The position numbers and the translations under genes were made by a program. Positions 1 through 8,068 of a stretch of DNA of 64,000 bases are shown here, one piece after another. The notes beneath the pieces were generated by a model. That model saw only the letters and a list, made by a program, of their open reading frames with translations, ran no database searches and was not told where the DNA came from. This stretch comes from JAEEJA01 sp036343175 (lineage in GTDB: Bacteria > Bacillota > Clostridia > Lachnospirales > Lachnospiraceae). The stretch lies in the NCBI GenBank assembly GCA_036343175.1, contig JAZASR010000009.1, positions 7,363 through 71,362 on the forward strand, written 5' to 3'. The first letter of the stretch is position 1. The number at the start of each line of letters is the position of its first letter.

Positions 1-518
1 AATGGAAGGAGCAGGTCCTTAGGCATGTCCCAGTTTAAGAATGCCCCGATATCAGTCACTTCATTGACATACAGTCTTGCAATAGTACCCAGTGTTATAA
101 GCGGCTCTTCAGTAGTAGCAACAGGCCTGTCAGAAGAATCCTGATATACAAATACATGAAGGACGTCATGAAGCCTGGCATCTTTCGGGACATATCTTTT
201 AGGAAGAAGTATCTCCTCGCCATTTTCCTTGCCGGGTTCTTTAAGATATATGCCGAAATCAGTCTTTTTTGTGTACTCAAGATCGTGATAAAGCCCCGGA
301 GTAATGTCAGACTTATATGTAGTCTTTTTGCGGTCATCTCTCCCGTTTCTATTGCCGGGCTTATCATTCCAATGCGGAGCATTTTCATATCTTTTATTTT
401 CATTAACCTTACGACCTGTATTTTTTCTGTCATGACCTTCAAAAGGTCCGCTGTGTTTTCCCTCTTCACGCATAACTCTTATTGCCTGCTTTCTGCTGAT
501 GATTTTTTCAATTTTCAT
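1..518 (-). CDS. cvfB: CvfB/YitL-like S1 RNA-binding protein (N-terminal part; runs off the window)
   Basis: Not in any obvious long forward frame: translating the minus strand from the ATG at 516-518 gives an open frame to the window edge. From about residue 75 it reads like the first S1-like domain of the CvfB/YitL family, with TKKTDFGIYL, LLPKRYVPKD, DSSDRPVATTEEP and IGAFLNWDMPKDLLLP. Members of this family bind RNA and affect virulence-factor or stress expression; the exact role here is unknown. The first ~70 residues are a very polar Lys/Arg/Asn/Gly-rich stretch that I do not expect in the family, so the start is uncertain. Neither the ATG at 518 nor the one at 473 has a convincing Shine-Dalgarno sequence, and a terminator-like hairpin lies just upstream. 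The C-terminal part is outside the window. Confidence 0.7.
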   Translation of the reverse strand, partial: MKIEKIISRKQAIRVMREEGKHSGPFEGHDRKNTGRKVNENKRYENAPHWNDKPGNRNGRDDRKKTTYKSDITPGLYHDLEYTKKTDFGIYLKEPGKENGEEILLPKRYVPKDARLHDVLHVFVYQDSSDRPVATTEEPLITLGTIARLYVNEVTDIGAFLNWDMPKDLLLP

Positions 519-521
519 GGG

Positions 522-584
522 CTGCAAAGAAAAAGCCGCTGCCCGTATGACCCGGTGAATATCAGATCAAAAAAGACAGCAGCT
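522..584 (-). terminator. Probable rho-independent terminator downstream of accA
   Basis: On the minus strand AGCTGCTGTC (plus 575-584) can pair with GGGCAGCGGCT (plus 534-544), including G-U pairs, followed by TTTTTCTTT. The loop is long (~30 nt), so confidence is moderate. It sits right after the accA stop and immediately before the CvfB-like gene. Confidence 0.5.
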
Positions 585-593
585 GGTATTTTA

Positions 594-1388
594 TTATTTG
601 TATGAACCAAACTTGCGGAATCTTGCATATCTGTTATCGAGAAGCTTGTCCTTAGGTTCTGTTATGAGCCCCGGCAGTGTCTCTGAAAGAGCTTCCTTTA
701 TCTGAACTGTTGTAAATTCCAGGTTGTTCTCGAGACCTTCAGCAGGCTCCTTAAAGACCTTCTCGCAGACCCCGTTCTGAAGCAGGTCCTTCGCATTCAT
801 CTTCATAAGCGCAGCCGCCTCAGCAGCTCTCGAAGGATCCTTCCAGAGGATACTTGCAAATCCTTCAGGTGAAAGGATAGAATAAAGCGCATGCTCACAC
901 ATCCAGACCTGATCGGCAACCGCAAGTCCGAGCGCTCCGCCGCTGCCGCCTTCACCGGTAAAAATGCTTATGATAGGAGTCTTCAGACGTGACATTTCCA
1001 TAAGATTCCTTGCTATAGCCTCGCCCTGACCCCTTTCCTCGGCACCGATGCCGCAAAAAGCACCGGCCGTACTGATAAAAGTAATTACAGGGCGTTCGAA
1101 CTTCTCAGCCTGCTTCATGAGACGGAGAGCCTTGCGATATCCCTCAGGATTAGGACATCCGAAGTTGTGCTTCATATTCTCCTCAAGGGTGTGGCCCTTT
1201 TCGACTCCGATCACAGTTACCGGAATCCCATCAAAGGTAGCTATGCCTCCTATTACCGACTGATCATCTGCAAAGTGGCGGTCGCCCTTAAATTCTATAA
1301 AATAATCAAATATCTTATCAATGAATTCGCTTGTTGTCGGTCTTGCTGCCATTCTGGCGATCTTTACAGATTCGTATGCTTCTTCCAT
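594..1388 (-). CDS. accA: Acetyl-CoA carboxylase carboxyltransferase subunit alpha
   Basis: Alpha half of the carboxyltransferase that moves CO2 from carboxybiotin to acetyl-CoA, giving malonyl-CoA for fatty-acid synthesis; it works as an alpha2beta2 complex with AccD. Crotonase-fold signatures are visible: ESVKIARMAARPTT, FIEFKGDRHFADD, GFASILWKDPSRAAEAA and the glycine-rich GEGGSGGALGLAVADQV segment. At ~264 residues it is shorter than the usual ~315 because the N-terminal helical part is reduced. I start at the ATG at 1388, which has AAGGAG 8 nt upstream; an upstream in-frame GTG (1397) abuts that Shine-Dalgarno sequence. Last gene of the fab cluster, 102 nt after accD. No biotin carrier (accB) or biotin carboxylase (accC) gene is in the window. 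Confidence 0.95.
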   Translation of the reverse strand: MEEAYESVKIARMAARPTTSEFIDKIFDYFIEFKGDRHFADDQSVIGGIATFDGIPVTVIGVEKGHTLEENMKHNFGCPNPEGYRKALRLMKQAEKFERPVITFISTAGAFCGIGAEERGQGEAIARNLMEMSRLKTPIISIFTGEGGSGGALGLAVADQVWMCEHALYSILSPEGFASILWKDPSRAAEAAALMKMNAKDLLQNGVCEKVFKEPAEGLENNLEFTTVQIKEALSETLPGLITEPKDKLLDNRYARFRKFGSYK

Positions 1389-1490
1389 TCCGGGCACTCC
1401 TTATATTATACTATCCGTCTTATATTTTATGATCTGCAATGAAGATCACATAACATCTCGCTTAATACTTTTTTGTAAAAAGCTTTTCAA

Positions 1491-2363
1491 TCACTCTACA
1501 TGGTGAAGGTTCAAAAGCACCGTGAGTGTATCCTTCATATCCTCTCTCTCGACGATCCTGTCGACGAAGCCGTGATCCTCCTGGAACTCTGACCTTTGGA
1601 AACCTGCAGGAAGCTTTTGGTGAATAGTGCCTTCGATCACTCTCTGACCTGCAAAACCGACTAAAGCCTTAGGCTCAGCAAGTATTATGTCTCCAAGCAT
1701 TGCGAAGCTTGCTGTGACGCCGCCAGTCGTAGGGTCTGTAAGAACTGTAATATAGAGAAGTCCGGCATCATCGTGCCTGGCGACCGCTTCGGAGACCTTT
1801 GCCATCTGCATGAGCGATATGATGCCTTCCTGCATCCTGGCTCCGCCCGATGTCGTAAATACGATGATCGGAAGCTTCATGGCGGTTGCTTTCTCGAAGG
1901 CCCTTGTTATCTTCTCACCGACGACTGAGCCCATGGACCCCATCATAAAATGAGAATCCATAACAGCAATAACTGCAGGGAAGCCCCCGACCTTGCAGAG
2001 TCCGGTAACAACACCTTCTTTTATACCTGACTTATCCTGTGCCTTTTTAATAATAGCATCATAGTCAGGATAATCCATAGGGTTGCCCGGCTCCATATCA
2101 GGATCAAATTCCTCGAAGGTGCCGGGATCTGCAGTGATTGCAAGCCTTTCAGCAACCGTCATTCTGAAATGAGTACCGCAGTAAGGACAGATCCTGTATT
2201 CAGAAATATCCTTCTTATAAACTATGGTTCCGCACTTCTTACATTTGATCCAGTTATCGTCAGGAATACCGTTAGCATCAGTAGTTGGAGCTTTTTTTAA
2301 CGCTTTATCCGGCATATTCTCAGGATCTACTGTAAAATATCTCTTTTTATTGAATAAGCCCAT
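1491..2363 (-). CDS. accD: Acetyl-CoA carboxylase carboxyltransferase subunit beta
   Basis: Beta half of the acetyl-CoA carboxylase carboxyltransferase, partner of the adjacent AccA. The N-terminal zinc ribbon is intact, with Cys41, Cys44, Cys59 and Cys62 in CxxC-N14-CxxC spacing (CKKCGT and CPYCGTHFRM). The carboxyltransferase core follows with MGSMGSVVGEKI, TTSGGARMQEG, TDPTTGGVTASFAMLGD and FAGQRVIEGTI. At 290 residues it is full length. The gene lies 30 nt after fabZ and is probably co-transcribed with it. In many Clostridia accC sits between fabZ and accD; here nothing does. Confidence 0.97.
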   Translation of the reverse strand: MGLFNKKRYFTVDPENMPDKALKKAPTTDANGIPDDNWIKCKKCGTIVYKKDISEYRICPYCGTHFRMTVAERLAITADPGTFEEFDPDMEPGNPMDYPDYDAIIKKAQDKSGIKEGVVTGLCKVGGFPAVIAVMDSHFMMGSMGSVVGEKITRAFEKATAMKLPIIVFTTSGGARMQEGIISLMQMAKVSEAVARHDDAGLLYITVLTDPTTGGVTASFAMLGDIILAEPKALVGFAGQRVIEGTIHQKLPAGFQRSEFQEDHGFVDRIVEREDMKDTLTVLLNLHHVE

Positions 2364-2393
2364 ATTACTCTTTACCTCTCTGTAGTAATTATC

Positions 2394-2828
2394 TCAGACT
2401 TTATCACCGATAATAAATATGAATTCCCCGCTCGCTGCCAGCTTGTCACCGACATAAGCCTTTCCTGTACCTACTCCGCAATTCATTTTGATCTTTCCAA
2501 GTGTTACTTCAAGTCTTAATGTATCTCCGGGAACGACCATGTGCTTGAACTTGGCATTCTTAATACCGCCGAAGTAAGCAAGGTGACCCTTGAACTCATC
2601 CTTTGAAAGAATAGAGACCGCCCCTGCCTGAGCCATAGCCTCTATGATCAGCACACCGGGCATAACAGGCTGTCCGGGAAAATGTCCTGCAAAGAAAGGC
2701 TCGTTCATAGAAACATTCTTAACAGCTGTGCATGATTCACCCGGCACCATATCGACCACCCTGTCAATCAATAAAAACGGGGGCCGGTGCGGTATTATTT
2801 CCATGATCTGCTTGATATCTAATTCCAT
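2394..2828 (-). CDS. fabZ: 3-hydroxyacyl-[ACP] dehydratase FabZ
   Basis: Removes water from 3-hydroxyacyl-ACP in each elongation cycle. The 144-residue hot-dog-fold protein carries the family signature IPHRPPFLLIDRV at residues 12-24, the catalytic histidine in AGHFPGQPVMPGVL (His49) and the catalytic glutamate Glu63 in LIIEAMAQ. A good Shine-Dalgarno sequence (AAAGGAG, 6 nt spacing) precedes the ATG. It lies 90 nt after fabF in the place where accB often intervenes in related bacteria. FabZ rather than the isomerising FabA is typical of Firmicutes, so any unsaturated-chain synthesis would need another enzyme not seen here. Confidence 0.97.
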   Translation of the reverse strand: MELDIKQIMEIIPHRPPFLLIDRVVDMVPGESCTAVKNVSMNEPFFAGHFPGQPVMPGVLIIEAMAQAGAVSILSKDEFKGHLAYFGGIKNAKFKHMVVPGDTLRLEVTLGKIKMNCGVGTGKAYVGDKLAASGEFIFIIGDKV

Positions 2829-2918
2829 CTGAAACTCCTTTAAAATTAATGATTACCAACCTTTTCAAGAGTCTTAATCAAGAAGCGCTGCGTAAAGGTA
2901 CTTCTGAATAAGCTGATG

Positions 2919-4160
2919 TCAATCAGTGTACTTTTTGATGCAGATAACCGCGTTATGACCGCCGAATCCGAATGAATTGGAGATGGCGTAATTGATATCC
3001 GCCTTGCGGCCCTTGCCCGGTACGTAGTCAAGATCACATTCCGGGTCCGGTGTGGTAAGGTTTATAGTAGGCGGTATGAAGCCTTCTCTGATGGCAAGTG
3101 TTGAAAAAATGGCTTCAACTGCTCCTGCGGCGCCAAGCATATGGCCCGTCTCAGACTTTGTAGAGCTTACAGGGATATTCTTCGCATAATCACCAAATAC
3201 TGTCTTAATAGCTCTTGTCTCACCGGCATCATTTGCATGAGTACCTGTTCCATGAGCATTGATATATCCTACTTCTTCCGGCCTGATGCCTGCTTCATCA
3301 ATGGCATTCTGCATAGCACGGGCAGCAGCTGAGCCATCCTCCAGAGGGGCTGTCATGTGATGAGCATCATCGGTCTCTCCATAACCTGCTATCTCGCCGT
3401 AGATCTTAGCGCCGCGTTTACGGGCATGTTCAAGCTCCTCGAGAACCATAACACCTGCGCCATCACTCATTACAAAACCGCTCCTGTTTTTATCAAAAGG
3501 TCTGCAGGCCTCATCAGGGTCTTCTGATAGTGAAAGAGCTGTAAGGTTCTGGAAACCCGCAAGGGCGGACTCACAGATAGAGCCTTCGCAGCCGCCGGCA
3601 AGCATTACGTCTGAATATCCGAACTTTATATCTCTGTATGCATCGCCGATACTGTGTGTTCCGGAAGCACATGCTGAAACTATATCCTTATTGGTTCCTC
3701 TGAAGCCGTACCTCATGGCAATATCGGCAGATGCCATATTTGCGATTATCATAGGTATAAAGAATGGTGACACCCTTCTTGGTCCCTTTTCATAGAGTTT
3801 GCCGATCTCGCTCTCTATAGTTGTGAATCCGCCGATACCGGAGCTTACTATGACACCGACTCTGTATGGATCTTCATCCTCTGCCTTAATGCCGGAATCT
3901 TCAACAGCCTGGGCAGCTGCTGCGACTGCAAGCATAGAGAAAAGGTCTGACCTCTTTATCTCCTTAAAATCCATGTATAGTGAAGGATCAAAGTTCTTAA
4001 CCTCACCAACGACCTTGACCTTAAGCCTGCCTGCATCGAATTTTGTGATAGGTCCGAGTCCGTTGATACCGTTCTTTACGTTATTCCAGGACTCTTCCAC
4101 TGTATTTCCTGTCGGATTTACTGTACCAAGGCCTGTTATGACTACTCTTCTTGTTTCCAT
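2919..4160 (-). CDS. fabF: 3-oxoacyl-[ACP] synthase II (beta-ketoacyl-ACP synthase)
   Basis: Condenses malonyl-ACP with a growing acyl-ACP, the carbon-adding step of elongation. The Cys-His-His triad of the KAS I/II family is complete: Cys164 in VSACASGTHSIG, His303 in NAHGTGTHANDAGE and His340 in SSTKSETGHMLGAAG. The length, 413 residues, is normal. It begins METRRVVITGLGTVNPTG, the usual N-terminus, with GAGGA upstream. It is followed by fabZ and preceded by fabG (131-nt gap) in the fab cluster. Confidence 0.97.
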   Translation of the reverse strand: METRRVVITGLGTVNPTGNTVEESWNNVKNGINGLGPITKFDAGRLKVKVVGEVKNFDPSLYMDFKEIKRSDLFSMLAVAAAAQAVEDSGIKAEDEDPYRVGVIVSSGIGGFTTIESEIGKLYEKGPRRVSPFFIPMIIANMASADIAMRYGFRGTNKDIVSACASGTHSIGDAYRDIKFGYSDVMLAGGCEGSICESALAGFQNLTALSLSEDPDEACRPFDKNRSGFVMSDGAGVMVLEELEHARKRGAKIYGEIAGYGETDDAHHMTAPLEDGSAAARAMQNAIDEAGIRPEEVGYINAHGTGTHANDAGETRAIKTVFGDYAKNIPVSSTKSETGHMLGAAGAVEAIFSTLAIREGFIPPTINLTTPDPECDLDYVPGKGRKADINYAISNSFGFGGHNAVICIKKYTD

Positions 4161-4291
4161 CGGGGTTTCCTCTCTTTTTTTATTCTATCATTTGAACAGA
4201 AATATCTGCTTTGCAGACATCACTTAATATTTCAAAAGCGCTGATATTTAAGTATGAATACAAAGGAAATTTACTGTTATTATTGTATTAT

Positions 4292-5017
4292 TCAAACCAT
4301 GCCGCCGTCTACGCAGAGGACCTGACCTGTGATATAAGGATTTTCCGCAAAGAAAAGAGCTGCAGAGGCAACTTCCTCAGGCTTACCTGCTCTCTTAAGC
4401 GGAATATCGGCAAGGATAACATTCTTCTGATCATCTGTCAGAACACCTGTCATATCTGTTTCTATGAAGCCCGGAGCGATAGCATTGACCGTAATGCCAC
4501 GGCTGGCAAGCTCTTTTGCAGCTGACTTTGTGAGACCTATGACACCGGCCTTGCTTGCTGCATAGTTCGTCTGACCGGCATTTCCGACTATGCCTACCAC
4601 AGATGAAACATTGATGATGGCGCCTGACTTTGCCTTTAGCATGAACTTTGAAGCATGCTTGACCATATTAAATGTACCCTTAAGGTTTGTGGCAATGACC
4701 AAATCAAAGTCCTCCTCCTTAAGGCCCAGAAGTATGTTGTCACGTGTTATGCCGGCATTATTTATAAGAACGTCTATCTTTCCATATGCATCCATGCAGG
4801 CCTTTACCAGGTCTTTGGCATAATTAAAATCGCTTACGTCACCGACTGACGTCTGACAGTCAACTCCCACAGCCTTTATCTGTTCAACAAGTTCAGCCGG
4901 CTCAGTGCTGTGATAATTGATGAATATGTCATAGCCTGCTTCTGCGAACCTGAGTGCGACAGCGCGTCCAATACCTTTGGCTGCACCGGTTACCAGTACT
5001 GATTTTCTTTCTGACAT
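4292..5017 (-). CDS. fabG: 3-oxoacyl-[ACP] reductase
   Basis: NADPH-dependent reduction of 3-oxoacyl-ACP to 3-hydroxyacyl-ACP. A classical short-chain dehydrogenase of 241 residues: the cofactor motif is TGAAKGIG (residues 10-17), NNAG is at 86-89, and the catalytic Ser138/139-Tyr152-Lys156 set is intact in INVSSVVG and YAASKAG. The C-terminal PGFIETDMT and GQVLCVDGGMV are typical of FabG. It is part of the fab cluster, 120 nt after fabD. Other SDR enzymes share these motifs, but position and sequence make FabG by far the best call. Confidence 0.96.
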   Translation of the reverse strand: MSERKSVLVTGAAKGIGRAVALRFAEAGYDIFINYHSTEPAELVEQIKAVGVDCQTSVGDVSDFNYAKDLVKACMDAYGKIDVLINNAGITRDNILLGLKEEDFDLVIATNLKGTFNMVKHASKFMLKAKSGAIINVSSVVGIVGNAGQTNYAASKAGVIGLTKSAAKELASRGITVNAIAPGFIETDMTGVLTDDQKNVILADIPLKRAGKPEEVASAALFFAENPYITGQVLCVDGGMV

Positions 5018-5137
5018 TTAAGTTTCTCCGTTCTATTCTGAGTTTCTATCAGGACCATGTATCAAAAAATTTTTGAAGACCCGACAAACATAAATCAGCA
5101 ATGTCTGAATCAATTATGATTCTGAAGCAATATTGGA

Positions 5138-6079
5138 TCACACTCTGCTCTGGATCTTCTCCATAGTCTTATCAAGAGAATCCATATTTTCTACATTTGC
5201 AATGAGCACGTCCTTCAGGGTCCTCTTTGCAAATCCGTTGAGTGCCTTACCTGGTCCCAGCTCGATAAATGCATCTGCGCCCTGAGCCCTCATATTGCGA
5301 AGTATGTCATCCCAGCGGACCGGACTTATTACCTGCTTTGTAAGGATGTCAACTATATCTGCCTTATCGCTGATCACTTCAGCTGTAAGATTGGTATATA
5401 CCGGGATCTTCATATCATGGACTGCAATCTTCTCAAGCTCTGTATGGAGCTTATCAGAGGCAGGCTGAAGAAGCTTTGTATGGAATGGCCCGCTGACCTT
5501 GAGCTTTACTGCAAGCTTAGCGCCCTTTTCCTTTGCGAGTGCTGCCGCTGCATCGGCCGCAGGAGTCTCGCCTGCTATTGCGATCTGTCCGGGGCAGTTA
5601 TAGTTAGCCGGAACCACATAACCTGTACCTGCATCACGCACTTCCCTGCATACTTCCTCAACGGTCTCTGTATCGAGTCCGATGATCGCATACATGGCAC
5701 CCTTACCGGCCGGAACAGCCTCTGCCATGAATTTCCCTCTCTTCTGGACGAGCTTTACAGCCTCTTCGAAGTCAAAGGCGCCGCCTGCTGTAAGCGCTGA
5801 ATATTCGCCAAGACTTAAGCCTGCAGCCATATCAGCATTGACTCCCTGATCCTTTATGGCAGCCATAGCAGCCATACTCATGGTAAGGATCGCAGGCTGA
5901 GCAAATTCAGTATCCTTAAGCTTCTCTTCGTCATTAAAACAGATTTCTCTGATAGAATATCCTAGTGCTTCATCGGCCCTGTCAAATATTTCCCTGGCAT
6001 CCCTGCAGTTTTCATACAGATCCCTGCCCATGCCGGCGTACTGAGCGCCCTGGCCGCTGAACATAAATACTATTTTCAT
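5138..6079 (-). CDS. fabD: [ACP] S-malonyltransferase
   Basis: Transfers malonyl from CoA to ACP, supplying the extender unit. The 313-residue protein shows the acyltransferase serine elbow GLSLGEYSAL with nucleophile Ser89, the catalytic histidine in SGPFHTKLL (His200), and the N-terminal FSGQGAQYAGMG oxyanion loop. In related clusters fabK commonly precedes fabD; here only a 176-nt spacer with a terminator-like hairpin separates it from acpP, and no enoyl reductase is present. Confidence 0.97.
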   Translation of the reverse strand: MKIVFMFSGQGAQYAGMGRDLYENCRDAREIFDRADEALGYSIREICFNDEEKLKDTEFAQPAILTMSMAAMAAIKDQGVNADMAAGLSLGEYSALTAGGAFDFEEAVKLVQKRGKFMAEAVPAGKGAMYAIIGLDTETVEEVCREVRDAGTGYVVPANYNCPGQIAIAGETPAADAAAALAKEKGAKLAVKLKVSGPFHTKLLQPASDKLHTELEKIAVHDMKIPVYTNLTAEVISDKADIVDILTKQVISPVRWDDILRNMRAQGADAFIELGPGKALNGFAKRTLKDVLIANVENMDSLDKTMEKIQSRV

Positions 6080-6151
6080 TTATCCTGATCTCCCATTATG
6101 TTTCCATAAATTTATAGATAACGCTTAAATGTCTCTGCGAAAGCATCTCAT

Positions 6152-6231
6152 AAAAAAATCGGCCGGGCTTCATTCTCAAAGCTTTATCTAAATGGTGCTT
6201 AAATAAAGATGCTTTGAGCTTAAAGTCCGAC
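6152..6231 (-). terminator. Terminator-like hairpin between acpP and fabD
   Basis: On the minus strand an inner perfect stem CTCAAAGC/GCTTTGAG is flanked by an outer imperfect stem (TCGGACTT with AAGCCCGGCCGA) and followed by seven T residues. It lies just after the acpP stop, inside an otherwise co-oriented cluster, so it may act as a partial terminator that lets acpP be expressed above fabD-accA. Confidence 0.65.
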
Positions 6232-6255
6232 CCTTAACCCTTTAAGTCTTATTAA

Positions 6256-6483
6256 TTATTTCTTCTGACTCTCAACAAAATCAACAGCATCCTTAACAGT
6301 AACGATAGTGTTAGGATCGTCGATGCTTACTTCGAACTCGTCCTCGATATCGTTGATGATCTGGAAAAGATCAAGTGAATCGGCATCAAGATCTTCCTTG
6401 ACATTAGTCTCAAGGGTGATCTCGTTCTTTGCCTTGCCTGTCTGCTCAGAGATGATCTCCTGAATCTTCTCGAATGTATCCAT
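6256..6483 (-). CDS. acpP: Acyl carrier protein
   Basis: Small acidic carrier (75 residues) that holds acyl intermediates on 4'-phosphopantetheine. The attachment serine is Ser36 in DLDADSLDLFQ; the usual DSLD core is present, although the following LFQ is less common than the VE-type continuation of many ACPs. A strong AGGAGG lies 7 nt before the ATG. It sits between fabH and fabD, so it is the housekeeping fatty-acid ACP. Confidence 0.96.
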   Translation of the reverse strand: MDTFEKIQEIISEQTGKAKNEITLETNVKEDLDADSLDLFQIINDIEDEFEVSIDDPNTIVTVKDAVDFVESQKK

Positions 6484-6724
6484 TTTGCTTCCTCCTAAAT
6501 AAAATAAAGTATAGGCTTTTTATAAGCCATTCTAAATGTGAAAGGAATTATCCCATCACTATTTACTGCGTTAATAGTGTATACCATTTTATCTTTTATG
6601 TAAACAACATAAAGATCTAATAAAGCTTAAACACTCATAAGACATGGCAGCTTCCTGCATGTAAGACCTTCAGAGTCAGCGGCATATTTTATATCAGGTA
6701 TAAAAATATATTGCATAAAATATA

Positions 6725-7714
6725 TCACAGCTCGATCAGCATGGTCCCCCATGTGAGTCCGCCGCCGAAGCCCGCACAGATAAGCTTCATGCCCGGCTTT
6801 AAAAGTCCCCTGCTGTCCATTTCATTCAGGGCGATAGGGATACTGGCAGATGATGTATTTGCAAACCTGTCGATATTAAGATAGAACTTGTCAAGGCTTG
6901 TTCCAAGCTTTCTTGCCACGACATCAAGTATCTTTGCATTTGCCTGATGAGGAACTATATAATCGATATCATCTATCGTGAGATCATTCCTTGTAAGGAT
7001 GTTCGTAATGCTTGAACGGAGCTTCTTTGTAGCAAAGCTGAATACAGAAAGTCCGTCCATCTTTATAAAGACATCTTCAGGCGTGATCTCTCTTTCATTA
7101 TTAAATGCATTGTGCGCCGGTGTAAAGCCATTGGTAAGTACTTCCCACTTCTTCCCTATAGAACCGAGCTCCTCGTCGATAATACCATGTGAACCGGTCT
7201 TATCGGCCTTAAGAAGGACTCCGCCGGCTCCATCCCCAAAAAGTATGCAGGACTTTTTGTCGTTCCAGTCAGCCCCCTTGGTCAGTGCCTCTGCTCCTAT
7301 TACAAGGACGTTATCACAGGCCCCTGACTTTATGAACTTGTCAGCTGCGGAAAGTGCGTATACGAAGCCTGAACAGGCCGCTCTTACGTCAAATGCGAAA
7401 GCTGTGTCCGCACCTATATTCTTCTGTACCATGCAGGCAACACTGGGTGTCTCATAGTCGGGTGTGATAGATGAGACAACTATCATCTGAACATCCTCAG
7501 GAGAAATGCCGGCATTATCAAGGATCTCCTTCGCAGCCATAGTTGCAAGATCAGATGTATTCATACCGTCAAGAACTACACGTCTCTCCTTTATTCCGGT
7601 CCTCTTCTGGACCCACTGGTCATCAACGCCTTCCACTATCTTCGCCAGTTCCTCATTGGAGACTGTTCTTTCAGGAAGGCCTGAACCTGTAGCAGCAATA
7701 TAAGATGTAATCAT
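6725..7714 (-). CDS. fabH: 3-oxoacyl-[ACP] synthase III
   Basis: Starts fatty-acid synthesis by condensing an acyl-CoA primer with malonyl-ACP. The catalytic triad is complete: Cys114 in RAACSGFVYAL, His256 in VPHQANAKI and Asn286 in FANTSSASIP. The 329-residue length is normal, and AGGAG lies 8 nt before the ATG. It is the first gene of the fab cluster and has its own promoter. No FabT- or FapR-type regulator gene is adjacent; related clusters often carry a MarR-type gene (fabT) before fabH. Confidence 0.97.
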   Translation of the reverse strand: MITSYIAATGSGLPERTVSNEELAKIVEGVDDQWVQKRTGIKERRVVLDGMNTSDLATMAAKEILDNAGISPEDVQMIVVSSITPDYETPSVACMVQKNIGADTAFAFDVRAACSGFVYALSAADKFIKSGACDNVLVIGAEALTKGADWNDKKSCILFGDGAGGVLLKADKTGSHGIIDEELGSIGKKWEVLTNGFTPAHNAFNNEREITPEDVFIKMDGLSVFSFATKKLRSSITNILTRNDLTIDDIDYIVPHQANAKILDVVARKLGTSLDKFYLNIDRFANTSSASIPIALNEMDSRGLLKPGMKLICAGFGGGLTWGTMLIEL

Positions 7715-7826
7715 GATTAGATCTCCTAATATACGGACATGCAGTATTCTGGAAATATTTAATTAATGATCATCCGCATGATCCGCAGATAATTATTAAA
7801 AAGCCCAGCAATTAAACAGCATGTAA

Positions 7827-7855
7827 AGTATATGTTATAGATAATGTTATTGCAA
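7827..7855 (-). promoter_or_regulatory. Probable SigA promoter for fabH
   Basis: On the minus strand TTGCAA (plus 7850-7855) and TATACT (7827-7832) are separated by exactly 17 nt, 4/6 and 5/6 matches to the housekeeping consensus, about 110 nt before fabH. The leader contains a short direct repeat built on TGCGGATCA. I found no recognisable FapR or FabT operator. Confidence 0.65.
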
Positions 7856-7977
7856 GAGTGCAGAATATCATTTAATAAAGATTTAATAATTTAGTATTCG
7901 ATTCTTTATCATAAGGAGCTGTTAGCGATCACAAATGGTTTTGATTACCATATTATGAGTTCTTCGTTACTTTGTTA

Positions 7978-8006
7978 TTGACATTTGGATAGTTCAAATC
8001 TATAAT
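7978..8006 (+). promoter_or_regulatory. Consensus SigA promoter for the acyl-CoA ligase
   Basis: TTGACA at 7978-7983 and TATAAT at 8001-8006 with a 17-nt spacer: a perfect match to the housekeeping consensus in both boxes. Transcription would begin around 8013, leaving a leader of about 55 nt before the ATG at 8069. Confidence 0.9.
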
Positions 8007-8068
8007 TTAGGCCGTTGTCTGATATCATCACACACTCTGTTAAATACTTTATACCAAGGAGGCTTATT

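Noticed and set aside
95..605. 124- and 149-codon frames on both strands at the left edge
   Set aside because: A third frame on the minus strand encodes a recognisable CvfB-like domain, so these are out-of-frame readings.
7715..8068. FapR or FabT operator between fabH and the ligase
   Set aside because: No sequence close to the known operator palindromes could be found by eye.
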